The translations under genes were made by a program, and so were the position numbers. This document shows, piece after piece, positions 52,648-61,257 of a stretch of DNA of 64,000 nt (the stretch's first letter is position 1; each line of letters begins with the position of its first letter). The stretch spans positions 124,001-188,000 of the forward strand of contig NZ_JAFFZM010000015.1 in the NCBI RefSeq assembly GCF_017676345.1. The letters are read 5' to 3'. This DNA comes from Streptomyces smyrnaeus (GTDB lineage: Bacteria; Actinomycetota; Actinomycetes; Streptomycetales; Streptomycetaceae). A model generated the notes under the pieces. That model did no database searches, was not told the origin of the DNA, and was given only the letters and a program-made list of their open reading frames with translations.

Positions 52648-55497
52648 TCACAGGGGCTCGTCCCACTGGTCGAGAAGGCTGTCGGTGTCCTCGGTGGGGC
52701 CGGTCGCCTCGCTGTGCAGGTTCTGCTCGGTCCACATCACCTTGCCGTGCGGCGTGTAACGCGTTCCCCAGCGCTCGGCGAGCTGTGCGACCAGGAACAG
52801 CCCGCGCCCGCCCTCCTCGGTGGCTGCCGCGCGGCGCAGATGGGGCGAGGTGCTGCTGCCGTCGGCGACCTCGCAGGTGAGGCAGGACTGGTACAGCAGT
52901 CGGACCCGGATGGGTTCGCTGCCGTAGCGGATGGCGTTGGTGACCAGTTCACTGAGGATCAGCTCCGTGGTGAAGGACTCACCCTCCAGCCCCCACTCGG
53001 ACAGTTTCCGGCTGACCTGGGCGCGCAGTGGTGCCACGGCACCGGAGTCGGCGGGTACGTCCCACTGTGCGACGCGGTCGGGGTCGAGCAGCCGGGCGCG
53101 GGCCGCCAGCAGCGCGACGTCGTCACTGGGCTCGGTGGTCAGCAGGGTGTCGAGCACGGCGCGGCAGGTGTCCTCCGGCGATCTGCCGGGGTGGCCGGTC
53201 AGCGCCTGGTGCAGAAGGGCCAGGCCGTCGTCGATGTCGCGTTCGCGGTCCTCCACCAGGCCGTCCGTGAACAGGACGAGCTGGCTGTCGCGGGGCAGCC
53301 GCAGTTCGGCCGTCTCGAACGGTGCGCCGCCCAGGCCGAGCGGCAGTCCTACGGGCACGTCCGGGTACTCGACGGTGCCGTCGGGGAGCACCAGTGCGGG
53401 CCCGGGGTGGCCTGCCCGCGCCATGGTGCAGCGGCCGGAGACCGAGTCGTAGACCGCGTACAGACAGGTGGCTCCGGTGACGATCGCGCCGTTGCCCTCT
53501 GCCGTTTGGTCCTGGTCGATCCTGTCGACCAGTTCGTCCAGGTGCGCCAGCAGCTCTTCTGGTGCCAGGTCGAGGGAGGAGAAGTTGAGCACTGCTGTGC
53601 GCAGCCGGCCCATCGTCGCCGCGGCGTGCAGGCCGTGCCCCACCACGTCGCCCACCACGAGCGCCACCCGGGCGCCGGGCAGCGGGATGACGTCGAACCA
53701 GTCCCCGCCCACCCCCGCCCTGGTGGGCCGGTAGCGCGACGCCACCTCCAGGGCATCCTGTTGGGGCAGACCGCGCGGCAGCAGACTGCGCTGCAGGGTG
53801 ACGGCCATGGCGTTCTCGCGGGTGTAGCGGCGCGCGTTGTCGATGCTGACCGCGGCGCGTGCCGTCAGCTCCTCGGCGAAGGCCAGGTCCTCCTCGCCGT
53901 AGGGCTCACTGTCTTCGGTACGCCAGAAGTCGACGGTGCCCAGCACCACACCGCGTGCCCGCAGCGGGGTGCTGATCAGTGAGCGGATGCCGTACTCCAG
54001 GGCCTGCCGACCGTGTTCGGGGTGGTGGGCCAGCCAGTCGTGCGCCTCCCGCAGGTCGGTCAGCAGAACCGCCTGTCCGCTCTCCTCCGCTGCCTCGCCG
54101 GGCACCGTCTCGACGGTCCGGACGACCTCCCCCACCGGGAGCAGGGGCGCGTCGTCGCGGACACCGCTCATGGCCGTGCGGCGCATGTCGGTGCGGGCGG
54201 CCGAAGGCTCCTCACCGCGCAGCACCGGGTCCAGCAGTTCCACGGTGGCGAATTCGGCGAACCGGGGCACGGCCACCTCGGTCAGCTCCTCGGCGGTGCG
54301 CACCACGTCCAGCGTGGTGCCGACCCGCACCCCGGCCTCGTACAGCAGCCGCAGCCGCTCCCGAGCCCCTTCCGCGCGGCCTTCCAGCGCGTGCAGCTCG
54401 GTGCTGTCCCGCAGGGTGGCCACCCGGCCCGGCGGGCCCTCCCCGCCGCGGGTCGAGCGGACGTTGACGGACAGCAGCCGTCCCTTGGCCAGGTGCACCT
54501 CGTCCGAGGCGGTGCGGCCCGAGGCCAGCAGTGCTGCCATGCCCGCACCCAGGCCGACCTCGTCGACGCGGCGTCCCTCCACCTTCTCGGGCAGTTCCAG
54601 CAGCCGCCGGGCCTCCTGGTTGACGAGGACCAGCCGGCCGGCGTCGTCCAGGATGAGCACCCCTTCCCGGACGGCGTGCAGCACCGCGTCGTGGTGCTCG
54701 TACATGCGGGTCATCTCTTCGGGCCCCAGGCCGTGGGTCTGGCGCCGCAGCCGCCTGCTCACCAGTGCGGAGCTTCCGGAGGCGAGGACGAGTGCGCCCG
54801 CGGAAGACATGAGCAGCACGGGCAGCTGATTCTTCACCCCTTCGTTGACCTGCGAGATCGGCACCCCGGTGGACACCAGCCCGGCGAGACTGCCGTCCGC
54901 GCGGGTGACGGGGGCCACGGAGACCATGGTCTCGCCCGTGGTCGCCTTGAAGATCCTGTTGGAGGAGCGGCCCTCGCGGGCGGCCTCGACGATGTCCTTG
55001 AAGGGCCCGATGACGTGTTTGCCGATCAGGTCGGGGTCGGGTGCCGCGACGCGGATTCCGTTCGGCTTCCAGACGACCACGTAGGAGACATCGGTCGCCT
55101 TGCGTACCGCCTCGGCACGGGGCTGGAGTACCGCGGTCGGGTTCGGCCGGTCCAGGGCGGCCACCACGTCCGGTGCCTGCGCGAAGGTCTCGGCGACGGC
55201 GAGGGATTCCTGCTTGGCCTGGCGGTTGCTGTCCCACCGGGCGTGCAGGACGAAGGCCACCACGACGGCGATCATGAGCAGCACGATGACCGTCACCTGA
55301 AGGACGAAGACCTCCCCCGCGACGGTGCGGGGCCCGAAGGGGAACCGGAGGCGGCGCCGGCGGGGCGGCGGCTGTTCGCTGTCCGGAGCAGCGGGCGTTT
55401 CCTCGTCCCCGGGACCTTCCTCGGAGCGCGCGGAGGCGGGCGGCACCCGGCGGTGCCGTTCGCGCCGAGCCGACCGGCGCCAGAAAAGTCCGCGCAT
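52648..55497 (-). CDS. Membrane sensor with PAS, GAF, SpoIIE phosphatase and anti-sigma kinase domains
   Basis: A 949-residue signalling protein. Order: TM1 (about 64-85), an extracytoplasmic CitA/sCache-like domain (about 90-225, with YVVVWKPNGIRVAAPDP), TM2 (about 232-252), PAS (about 270-370, AVREGVLILDDAGRLVLVNQEARRL), GAF (about 415-565), PP2C/SpoIIE phosphatase (about 580-790, GVGGDWFDVIPLP, VGDVVGHG, LVLFTDGLVEDR) and HATPase_c of the RsbW type (about 830-935, TELILSELVTNAIRYG). It can sense a ligand outside the cell, remove phosphate from an anti-anti-sigma factor, and perhaps phosphorylate it again. No sigma factor gene is adjacent. Confidence 0.87.
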   Translation of the reverse strand: MRGLFWRRSARRERHRRVPPASARSEEGPGDEETPAAPDSEQPPPRRRRLRFPFGPRTVAGEVFVLQVTVIVLLMIAVVVAFVLHARWDSNRQAKQESLAVAETFAQAPDVVAALDRPNPTAVLQPRAEAVRKATDVSYVVVWKPNGIRVAAPDPDLIGKHVIGPFKDIVEAAREGRSSNRIFKATTGETMVSVAPVTRADGSLAGLVSTGVPISQVNEGVKNQLPVLLMSSAGALVLASGSSALVSRRLRRQTHGLGPEEMTRMYEHHDAVLHAVREGVLILDDAGRLVLVNQEARRLLELPEKVEGRRVDEVGLGAGMAALLASGRTASDEVHLAKGRLLSVNVRSTRGGEGPPGRVATLRDSTELHALEGRAEGARERLRLLYEAGVRVGTTLDVVRTAEELTEVAVPRFAEFATVELLDPVLRGEEPSAARTDMRRTAMSGVRDDAPLLPVGEVVRTVETVPGEAAEESGQAVLLTDLREAHDWLAHHPEHGRQALEYGIRSLISTPLRARGVVLGTVDFWRTEDSEPYGEEDLAFAEELTARAAVSIDNARRYTRENAMAVTLQRSLLPRGLPQQDALEVASRYRPTRAGVGGDWFDVIPLPGARVALVVGDVVGHGLHAAATMGRLRTAVLNFSSLDLAPEELLAHLDELVDRIDQDQTAEGNGAIVTGATCLYAVYDSVSGRCTMARAGHPGPALVLPDGTVEYPDVPVGLPLGLGGAPFETAELRLPRDSQLVLFTDGLVEDRERDIDDGLALLHQALTGHPGRSPEDTCRAVLDTLLTTEPSDDVALLAARARLLDPDRVAQWDVPADSGAVAPLRAQVSRKLSEWGLEGESFTTELILSELVTNAIRYGSEPIRVRLLYQSCLTCEVADGSSTSPHLRRAAATEEGGRGLFLVAQLAERWGTRYTPHGKVMWTEQNLHSEATGPTEDTDSLLDQWDEPL

Positions 55498-55644
55498 GAC
55501 CCTTTTCTAGCAGTTCCCGGCGTTGCGAGCCTCCGTCGACTCGGGCGTCCGCCCCCGGAAAGCCCCGGGCTTCCGCCCGCCCGCGCCTGACCGGGAAGCA
55601 GCGGGGCGGGCACGGAGGGGCGGAGGGGAGCCGGAGCAGGGGTC

Positions 55645-55681
55645 TTGTCAAAAATCCAGGATTCTGTTTACTGTTCCTTCG
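55645..55681 (+). promoter_or_regulatory. yhfZ promoter with embedded operator, leaderless start
   Basis: TTGTCA (55645-55650), 18 bp, TACTGT (55669-55674); the start point 7 bases on is the GTG at 55681, so the mRNA has no leader. AATCC-A-GGATT (55653-55663), a perfect palindrome, lies between the two boxes. The 22-bp stretch 55653-55674 recurs at 56691. Confidence 0.75.
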
Positions 55682-56625
55682 TGAACGGTTACGACGAGCG
55701 GTTCCTGACCCGCAACGGCCTGGCGGCCCGCCAGCTCGCGCTCCTCCTGCTGGAGTACGAGCCGGAGACGCGGCTGCCCCGCGTGCGGGATTTCGCCGAG
55801 GAGCTGGGGTGCGGCAACGGCACCGTCCAGGCCGCGCTGCGGCTGCTGGAGGAGGCCGGGGCGATCGAGACCGCCGCGCGCGGTCATCTGGGGACGTTCC
55901 TCATCCGGTCGGACCGCTCGATCCTGTGGCGGCTCTCGGGGCTGGGTACGCTGCTCGCCGCCATGCCGCTGCCCTACTCCCGCCGCTACGAGGGGCTGGC
56001 CACCGGCCTGCGGGCCGCTTTCGACGACGCGGGGACGCCCTTCGCCATCACCTTCATGCGCGGCGCGGGCAGCCGGGCCACGGCGCTGCTGGAGGGCAAG
56101 GCCGACCTGGTCGTCCTGTCCCGCTTCGCCGCCGACCGGCTGATCGAGGAGTATCCGGAGGACCTGTCGCTGGTGGTCGACCTCGGCCCCACCACCTACG
56201 TCGGCGCCCACGGGGTGCTGTTGCGCGAAGGCGGCTCGCTGGACGCACCGGACCTGCGCGTCGCGGTCGACCACGCCTCGGAGGATCAGCGGATGCTCGC
56301 CGAGCGGGCGTTCGCCGACCGGGACGACGTCGAGTGGATCGAGTGCTCGTACATGCAACTGCCCGATCTGCTGGCGCAGAACAGGGCGGACGCCACCGTC
56401 TGGAACCTGGACGAGGTGCAGGGCCGGATCGACGCGGGCATCGACGTGCTGCCGCTGGGCGACGAGATAACGCGAGACCTGTCGCTGCGGAACTCCAGCG
56501 CGGCGGTCATCGGAAGAGCCGAGAGCGTCGCCGCGCTGCACGCCATACGGGACGCCATCGACCCCGAACGGGTGACAAAGCTGCAGTCCGCGGTCGTACG
56601 GGGAGAACGCATGCCCTCGTACTGA
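55681..56625 (+). CDS. yhfZ: YhfZ-family transcriptional regulator
   Basis: A 314-residue regulator with an N-terminal GntR-like winged helix (RLPRVRDFAEELGCGNGTVQAALRLLEEAGAIETAARGHLGTFL). A substrate-binding-protein-like C-terminal domain follows (AMPLPYSRRYEGLATGLRAAF, DLSLVVDLGPTTYVGAHGVLLR, VERVD-like and DATVWNLDEVQGRIDAG). These match E. coli YhfZ as I remember it, including the PSY ending. The start is GTG 55681, set by the promoter, giving a leaderless gene; TTG at 55645 lies in the -35 box. It probably controls the operon downstream through the operator in its own promoter and that at 56691. Confidence 0.86.
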   Translation: MNGYDERFLTRNGLAARQLALLLLEYEPETRLPRVRDFAEELGCGNGTVQAALRLLEEAGAIETAARGHLGTFLIRSDRSILWRLSGLGTLLAAMPLPYSRRYEGLATGLRAAFDDAGTPFAITFMRGAGSRATALLEGKADLVVLSRFAADRLIEEYPEDLSLVVDLGPTTYVGAHGVLLREGGSLDAPDLRVAVDHASEDQRMLAERAFADRDDVEWIECSYMQLPDLLAQNRADATVWNLDEVQGRIDAGIDVLPLGDEITRDLSLRNSSAAVIGRAESVAALHAIRDAIDPERVTKLQSAVVRGERMPSY

Positions 56626-56690
56626 CCCGGCACTCCCTCCGCAGCGCACGGGGGTCGCGCCCGGCCAGGACGGGCTCGGGCTGCCACGAG

Positions 56691-56712
56691 AATCCAGTAT
56701 CCAGCTTTCTGT
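56691..56712 (+). promoter_or_regulatory. Second copy of the yhfZ operator-like sequence
   Basis: 17 of 22 bases match 55653-55674 (both begin AATCCAG and end CTGT). It lies 19 bases before the yhfY start at 56732. Together the two copies suggest that YhfZ regulates itself and the operon (inference). Confidence 0.7.
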
Positions 56713-56731
56713 CGCCGCCGAGGAGAACGCC

Positions 56732-57106
56732 GTGGACGACCAGCTCGCACTCCGAATCCAGCTCTTCCGCGAGGGCGGCCAAGTCCGCCCCGAGGTCGTC
56801 GACTTCGTGACGGCCGAGCTGGCCGCGCTCGCCGACGAGGGTGCTCCGGTCACCGAGGAGACGGCGGGCATGCTGACGAGCCATCTGATGATGGCCCTCA
56901 CCCGGCTGCTCGACGGCGAGCCCATCGAGCAGTTCCAGACCGACGAACAGATCGCGGCGGAGCTGGCCGACCACCCGGCGGCCGTCGAACGGGCGCGCCG
57001 CGTCGCCGCCCGAGCCGAGAAGGAACTGGGGGCCGCGTTGCCGGGCTCGGAGGTCAACTTCATGGCCATGCATCTGGCAGTCCTCGCCCAGCGCGTCTCC
57101 GGCTGA
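56732..57106 (+). CDS. yhfY: PRD-domain protein (YhfY)
   Basis: A 124-residue cytoplasmic protein consisting of a single PTS-regulation domain: LRIQLFREGGQVRPEVVDFVTAELAAL, then TEETAGMLTSHLMMALTRLLDGEPIEQF and SEVNFMAMHLAVLAQ, which carries the conserved His of PRD folds. Stand-alone PRDs of this kind are found in yhf clusters. Its regulatory input is unknown; no PTS gene lies in the window. GTG at 56732 has GAGGAGAA 6 bases upstream. Second gene of the cluster. Confidence 0.8.
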   Translation: MDDQLALRIQLFREGGQVRPEVVDFVTAELAALADEGAPVTEETAGMLTSHLMMALTRLLDGEPIEQFQTDEQIAAELADHPAAVERARRVAARAEKELGAALPGSEVNFMAMHLAVLAQRVSG

Positions 57107-57223
57107 CCCGCCGCCCGTCGTCCCCCTCCCGGATCTCCCACCCCCGCAGACCGTCCCGTACCCCGATACCCGGGCCAGGCCTCAACCCCCGGGCCCCGCA
57201 GCACAGATAAGAGGCAACAAGCC

Positions 57224-57580
57224 ATGACGAAAATCCTCACCGGCGGAGTCGGCAAGACCGAGGTCGCGAATGCCGTCAAGGCGCTCGGTCTCGACGGCGT
57301 CGACGTCGCCGTCTCCAGCGACATGGATGCCGCGATGAAGCTCCGCTCCGGCCAGGCCGACTACTTCCTGGGGACCTGCCACACCGGTGCGGGCGCCTCC
57401 CTCGGCGTCCTCGTCGGCCTCCTCGGGCAGCCCGCCTGCCACACCTTCGGCCGCTCGGTGCCGACCGAGGACGAGGTCGCCGCGCTGCTGGCCGAGGGCA
57501 AGAAGGTCTTCGGCTTCTCCATGGACCAGATCGAGACCATCGCCCCCCTGCTCGCCCGCGCCGTCGCCGCGCGTGCCTGA
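57224..57580 (+). CDS. yhfU: DUF2620 family protein (YhfU)
   Basis: A 118-residue soluble protein of the DUF2620/YhfU family: KILTGGVGKTEVANAVKALG, VSSDMDAAMKLRSGQADYFLGTCHTGAGASLGVLVGLLG, GRSVPTEDEVAALLAEGKKVFGF. The Gly-rich segments and small-residue helices suggest a carrier-protein-like or PTS IIB-like fold, perhaps the soluble partner of the adjacent YhfT membrane protein. Function unproven. ATG at 57224 has AAGAGG upstream. It precedes yhfT by 43 bases. Confidence 0.82.
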   Translation: MTKILTGGVGKTEVANAVKALGLDGVDVAVSSDMDAAMKLRSGQADYFLGTCHTGAGASLGVLVGLLGQPACHTFGRSVPTEDEVAALLAEGKKVFGFSMDQIETIAPLLARAVAARA

Positions 57581-57623
57581 CCGGGTGCCGGCGCAGACAC
57601 CCCGGGCGTGAAGGAGCGACCCC

Positions 57624-58991
57624 GTGAGTACCGTGAGCACCCCCGGCTGGCAACTGGCCGCAGACGCCGGGCTGGACTTCTCGCTGCCGCAGCAGCTGAC
57701 CGTCATCCTCCTGTGCGCGCTGACCGCGTTCATCTCGCACATGGCGCTGGCCGTCTTCAACGACGGAGTGCGCCCGTTCATGCTGGACTTCATCCACGGG
57801 CGTACCACCCGCTCGGCCACCACGGCGGTCTCCTTCGGGCTGTCCGCCGGCTTCATCTTCGGGCTCGGCGCGCCGATGGCGCTCTCCTCCGGTGTCCTCA
57901 ATCCGTGGCTGCTCTTCCTGCCCACCGACATCCTGGGCCTGCTGGCGCCGAAGAAGTGGCTGGCGCCGCTGCTGGGCGCCGGGTGGGGCGCGGTGGTCGT
58001 CTTCGGGCTCAACGGCGCCAATGAAGTGGCGCACGACCTGCCCGTCGACTTCCTGACAGCCATGCAGCAGATGTCGACGCCGATCCTCTTCCTGTTCACG
58101 CTCTTCCCGGTGCTGGCCATCACCAAGCAGTTCGGCCGCGCCTGGGGCGGGGCGGCGGGCGTGCTGGAACTCGCCCTCGTCGTGCTGACGATGAAGCTGT
58201 GGCCGGACATGTTCGCCGGTGCCCTCGCCATGGCCGTGGGTGTGCTGCTGCTGATCGGCCTCGCCGTCCGGCGGGACTTGGCGCAGCGCAAGGCCGACCG
58301 GGCGGACGAGGCCGCGTCGGGGACTGCTGCCCAGGGGCCGCCCGAGGACGACCCGATGGCGTCGCTGTTCTCCACCAGCGCTGCCCGACTGCGCCGCTAT
58401 CTGCCGCTGTTCATGGTGCTCGGCGCAGGCGTGTGCATGCTCGCCCAGATGCACATATTCGGCGGCGGGGAGGCCACCAGCTTCCTGATAGCCAAGGGCA
58501 ACATCTCAGAGGCCGCTCAGGTCGACTTCTACCGCTTCTTCGGCTTCATCCCGCTGATCGCGACGACGGCGCTGGCCTCCGGCGCCTACGGCATCGCCGG
58601 TTTCACGATCGTCTACCCGATCGGCTATCTGATGCCGAACCCGGTACTGGCGGCGATAGCCGGAGCCGCCGTCTTCGCCATCGAGGTCATGGCCCTGTCC
58701 TCCATCGGCAAGGTGCTCGGCAAGCTGCCCAGCGTCCGCGACTCGTCCGAGCATCTGCGCAGCGCCATCACCGACAGCCTCCACCTGGCCATCCTCTTCG
58801 GCTCGCTGATGGCGGCCAACGCGATGGGCGCCGGCCTCGGCATCCTCGTCGTGGGTGGGCTCTATCTGCTCAACGAGGCGATGGGCCGCCCGGTGGTCCG
58901 GATGGCGGCCGCCCCCGCCGCTGTGATCGTCGGCGGTGTCCTGCTCAACGTCCTCTACTGGCTCGACCTGTTCACCCCCGTCAAGGGCTGA
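57624..58991 (+). CDS. yhfT: YhfT-family membrane protein, putative transporter
   Basis: A 455-residue integral membrane protein with about 11-12 helices (for example QLTVILLCALTAFISHMALAVFNDG, VSFGLSAGFIFGLGAPMALSSGV, FRFGFIPLIATTALASGAYGIAGFTIV-like segment). It matches the YhfT family and probably carries the cluster's substrate across the membrane; nothing shows the substrate or the energy source. A charged cytoplasmic loop of about 40 residues lies near residue 225. GTG at 57624 has AAGGAG 8 bases upstream. Next to the soluble YhfU, this suggests a two-component transporter. Confidence 0.83.
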   Translation: MSTVSTPGWQLAADAGLDFSLPQQLTVILLCALTAFISHMALAVFNDGVRPFMLDFIHGRTTRSATTAVSFGLSAGFIFGLGAPMALSSGVLNPWLLFLPTDILGLLAPKKWLAPLLGAGWGAVVVFGLNGANEVAHDLPVDFLTAMQQMSTPILFLFTLFPVLAITKQFGRAWGGAAGVLELALVVLTMKLWPDMFAGALAMAVGVLLLIGLAVRRDLAQRKADRADEAASGTAAQGPPEDDPMASLFSTSAARLRRYLPLFMVLGAGVCMLAQMHIFGGGEATSFLIAKGNISEAAQVDFYRFFGFIPLIATTALASGAYGIAGFTIVYPIGYLMPNPVLAAIAGAAVFAIEVMALSSIGKVLGKLPSVRDSSEHLRSAITDSLHLAILFGSLMAANAMGAGLGILVVGGLYLLNEAMGRPVVRMAAAPAAVIVGGVLLNVLYWLDLFTPVKG

Positions 58992-59038
58992 TCCCACCCC
59001 GTCGGCGCCGAGGCCGCGCTGCCACCAGGAAGGCCCAC

Positions 59039-60028
59039 ATGAGTACCACCGCCACCCCCCACAACTCCGCACCACTGCTGCACACCGTTGCGGGCCCGCT
59101 GTCCGCCGCGTCCGTGACCGGCCCCGCCCTCACCCACGAGCACCTGGTCCTCGACCTGGACCTCAAGGGCGACGGCGCCGCCGTCCTCGACGCGCGGCGG
59201 CACGGCCCGGCGGTCGGCCGCGAGCTCGCCGAGCTGCGCGAGGAGTTCGGGCTCTGCCTCGTCGTCGAGCAGACCTGCCGGGGCATGGGCCGCGATCCGG
59301 GCGCGCTCGCCCGGATCGCGGAGGAGAGCGGGGTGGCCGTGGTCGCCGCGACCGGGTGGTACTACGAGCCGTTCCACCCGGCGGCCGACCTGGCCGGCGC
59401 CTCCGTCGAACAACTCACCGCCACCCTTGTGGGGGAGATCCGCGACGGGATCGCCGGCCCTGACGGCAGACCGACCGGGATCCGTCCCGGTGTGCTCGGC
59501 GAGGTGGGCAGCCACGGTGAGGTTCCCAGCGAGCCGGAGGCCCGCTCGCTGCGGGCCGCCGCCCGGGCGGCCACCGCCACCGGCCTGTCCGTGGCCACCC
59601 ACGCCCAGCTCGGCCACGGCGGACTCGCCCAGCTCGACGTGCTGACCGGGGCCGGGCTCGCCCCGCACCGGATCTGCGTCGGACACCAGGACCTCCTCGC
59701 CGCCCCGGCCGTCCACCGGCGGCTCGCCGAGGAGGGCGCCTACGTCGCCTTCGACACCGTCGGCAAGGAGAGCTATCAGAGCGACGAGACGCGGCTGCGG
59801 CTGCTCCTCGCGTTCCTGGAGGCCGGGCACGCCGACCGGGCGCTGCTCAGCTGCGACATCTCCCGTCACGGCTATCTGCGTACCGAGGGCGGCCAGGGCT
59901 ACGGCCATCTGTTCCGCTCCTTCCTGCCCGCCGCTCGCGCCGCGGGGGTGGACGACGACCTGATCGATCTGATGACCCGGCGCAACCCGTTGCGCTTTTT
60001 GACCGGCGCGAGTCCCGAGGAGATCTGA
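59039..60028 (+). CDS. php: Phosphotriesterase-homology protein (PHP)
   Basis: A 329-residue amidohydrolase-superfamily TIM barrel. Binuclear metal ligands: H33 and H35 (LTHEH), E155 (VLGEVGSHG), H188 (ATHAQLG), H216 (VGHQD) and D273 (SCDIS). In bacterial phosphotriesterases the bridging ligand is a carboxylated Lys; here it is Glu, as I recall for E. coli PHP. The family acts on lactones or phosphoesters; the real substrate is unknown. ATG at 59039, 48 bases after yhfT; yhfS starts 1 base after its stop, so the three genes are one transcript. Confidence 0.86.
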   Translation: MSTTATPHNSAPLLHTVAGPLSAASVTGPALTHEHLVLDLDLKGDGAAVLDARRHGPAVGRELAELREEFGLCLVVEQTCRGMGRDPGALARIAEESGVAVVAATGWYYEPFHPAADLAGASVEQLTATLVGEIRDGIAGPDGRPTGIRPGVLGEVGSHGEVPSEPEARSLRAAARAATATGLSVATHAQLGHGGLAQLDVLTGAGLAPHRICVGHQDLLAAPAVHRRLAEEGAYVAFDTVGKESYQSDETRLRLLLAFLEAGHADRALLSCDISRHGYLRTEGGQGYGHLFRSFLPAARAAGVDDDLIDLMTRRNPLRFLTGASPEEI

Positions 60029-60029
60029 G

Positions 60030-61256
60030 ATGGCCGAGACGGCAGCCACCCCATCCGCCGGCCCCGGTCCGGTGCCCCCGCCGCTGCCCCGCACGTTCCC
60101 GCTGGCCACCGTCCCGGTGGAGGAGGCGGTCACGCGCCAGTTCCGGCTGCTGGAGGCCACCGCCGCGCACTTCACCGGGCCGGAGCTGTTCGCCGCCGAC
60201 TCCGGAGTGGTGCCCGGAATCGGGCGGCCACGGACCACCGCGGGCGTCGAGGCGGTGCTGGCCGCCTACTTCGGCGCCGAGGACGCCGCGCTCGTGCAGG
60301 GCGCGGGCACCGGCGCGATCCGGGCCGCGCTCGGCGCCGCGGTGGGGCCGGGCGAGCCGCTGCTCATCCACCGGGCGCCCGTCTACCGCACCACCGCCGT
60401 CACCCTGCGCGGGCTCGGCGTCGAGACGGTCCCCGTCGATTTCAACGACCTCGACGCGCTGCGGGAAGCGCTGGCCTCCGGCCGCTTCAGCTGGGCGTAT
60501 GTCCAGCACACCCGGCAGCGCCTCGCCGACTCCTACGATCCGGGTCAGGTGCTGGCCGCCTGCCGCGCGGCCGGGGTCCGCACGCTCGTCGACGACAACT
60601 ACGCCGTCTTCCGGGTGCCCGCCTCCGGTGTCGAACTGGGCGCGGACGCCTCCTGCTTCTCGCTGTTCAAGCTGCACGGTCCGGAGGGTGTCGGCGCCGT
60701 CGTCGGGGCGGGCGACCTGGTCGCCCGGGTGCATGCCGACAACTACTCCGGCGGCGGCCAGGTCCAGGGCCACCAGGCGCTCGACGCGCTGCGCGCGCTC
60801 ACGCATGTGCCGGTGCTGTGGGCCGTGCAGTCCCGCGTGGGCGCCGAGGTCGCCGAACGCCTGGCCGCCGGAGAGGTGCCCGGGGTCGCCGACGTACGGA
60901 TCGCCAACGCGCAGGACAGATGTCTGCTCGTCCAGCTCGACGCACCCGTCGCCGGGCGCCTTCCCGAGGTGGCCGCCCGGTTCGGTGCCGCGCCCTATCC
61001 GGTGGGTTCCAACTCCCGGTACGAGATCGCGCCACTCTTCTACCGCATGTCCAGCTCGGCTCTGGACGACGCGCCGGAGCTGGCCGACTGGGTGGTCCGT
61101 ATCAATCCGATGCGCGCCGGTGCCGAGCTGGTTCTCGACATTCTGCGCCGCTCCCTGGAGGCGATCGGCGACGAGCCGTCCGCGCAATCGGCGCCGCACC
61201 GCGCGGCAGCACCGCAGTACCGCACAGAAACACCAGAGCACCGCACAAAGGACTGA
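60030..61256 (+). CDS. yhfS: YhfS-family PLP-dependent aminotransferase-like enzyme
   Basis: A 408-residue fold-type I PLP enzyme. The Schiff-base Lys is K214 (SLFKLHGPEGVG), preceded by D188/D189 (TLVDDNYAVF) that would hold the pyridine nitrogen. GAGTGAIRAALGAAV is the phosphate-cup region. It is of the YhfS family (metallo-independent class V-like aminotransferase/lyase). Whether it transaminates, desulfurates or eliminates cannot be read. The last ~30 residues (SAPHRAAAPQYRTETPEHR) are an unusual His/Pro/Thr tail. The start lies 1 base after php and the stop 1 base before yhfX. Confidence 0.84.
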   Translation: MAETAATPSAGPGPVPPPLPRTFPLATVPVEEAVTRQFRLLEATAAHFTGPELFAADSGVVPGIGRPRTTAGVEAVLAAYFGAEDAALVQGAGTGAIRAALGAAVGPGEPLLIHRAPVYRTTAVTLRGLGVETVPVDFNDLDALREALASGRFSWAYVQHTRQRLADSYDPGQVLAACRAAGVRTLVDDNYAVFRVPASGVELGADASCFSLFKLHGPEGVGAVVGAGDLVARVHADNYSGGGQVQGHQALDALRALTHVPVLWAVQSRVGAEVAERLAAGEVPGVADVRIANAQDRCLLVQLDAPVAGRLPEVAARFGAAPYPVGSNSRYEIAPLFYRMSSSALDDAPELADWVVRINPMRAGAELVLDILRRSLEAIGDEPSAQSAPHRAAAPQYRTETPEHRTKD

Positions 61257-61257
61257 C

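Noticed and set aside
55645..55680. TTG at 55645 as the yhfZ start
   Set aside because: It coincides with a -35 box TTGTCA; with TACTGT at 55669 the transcript is predicted to begin at the GTG at 55681.
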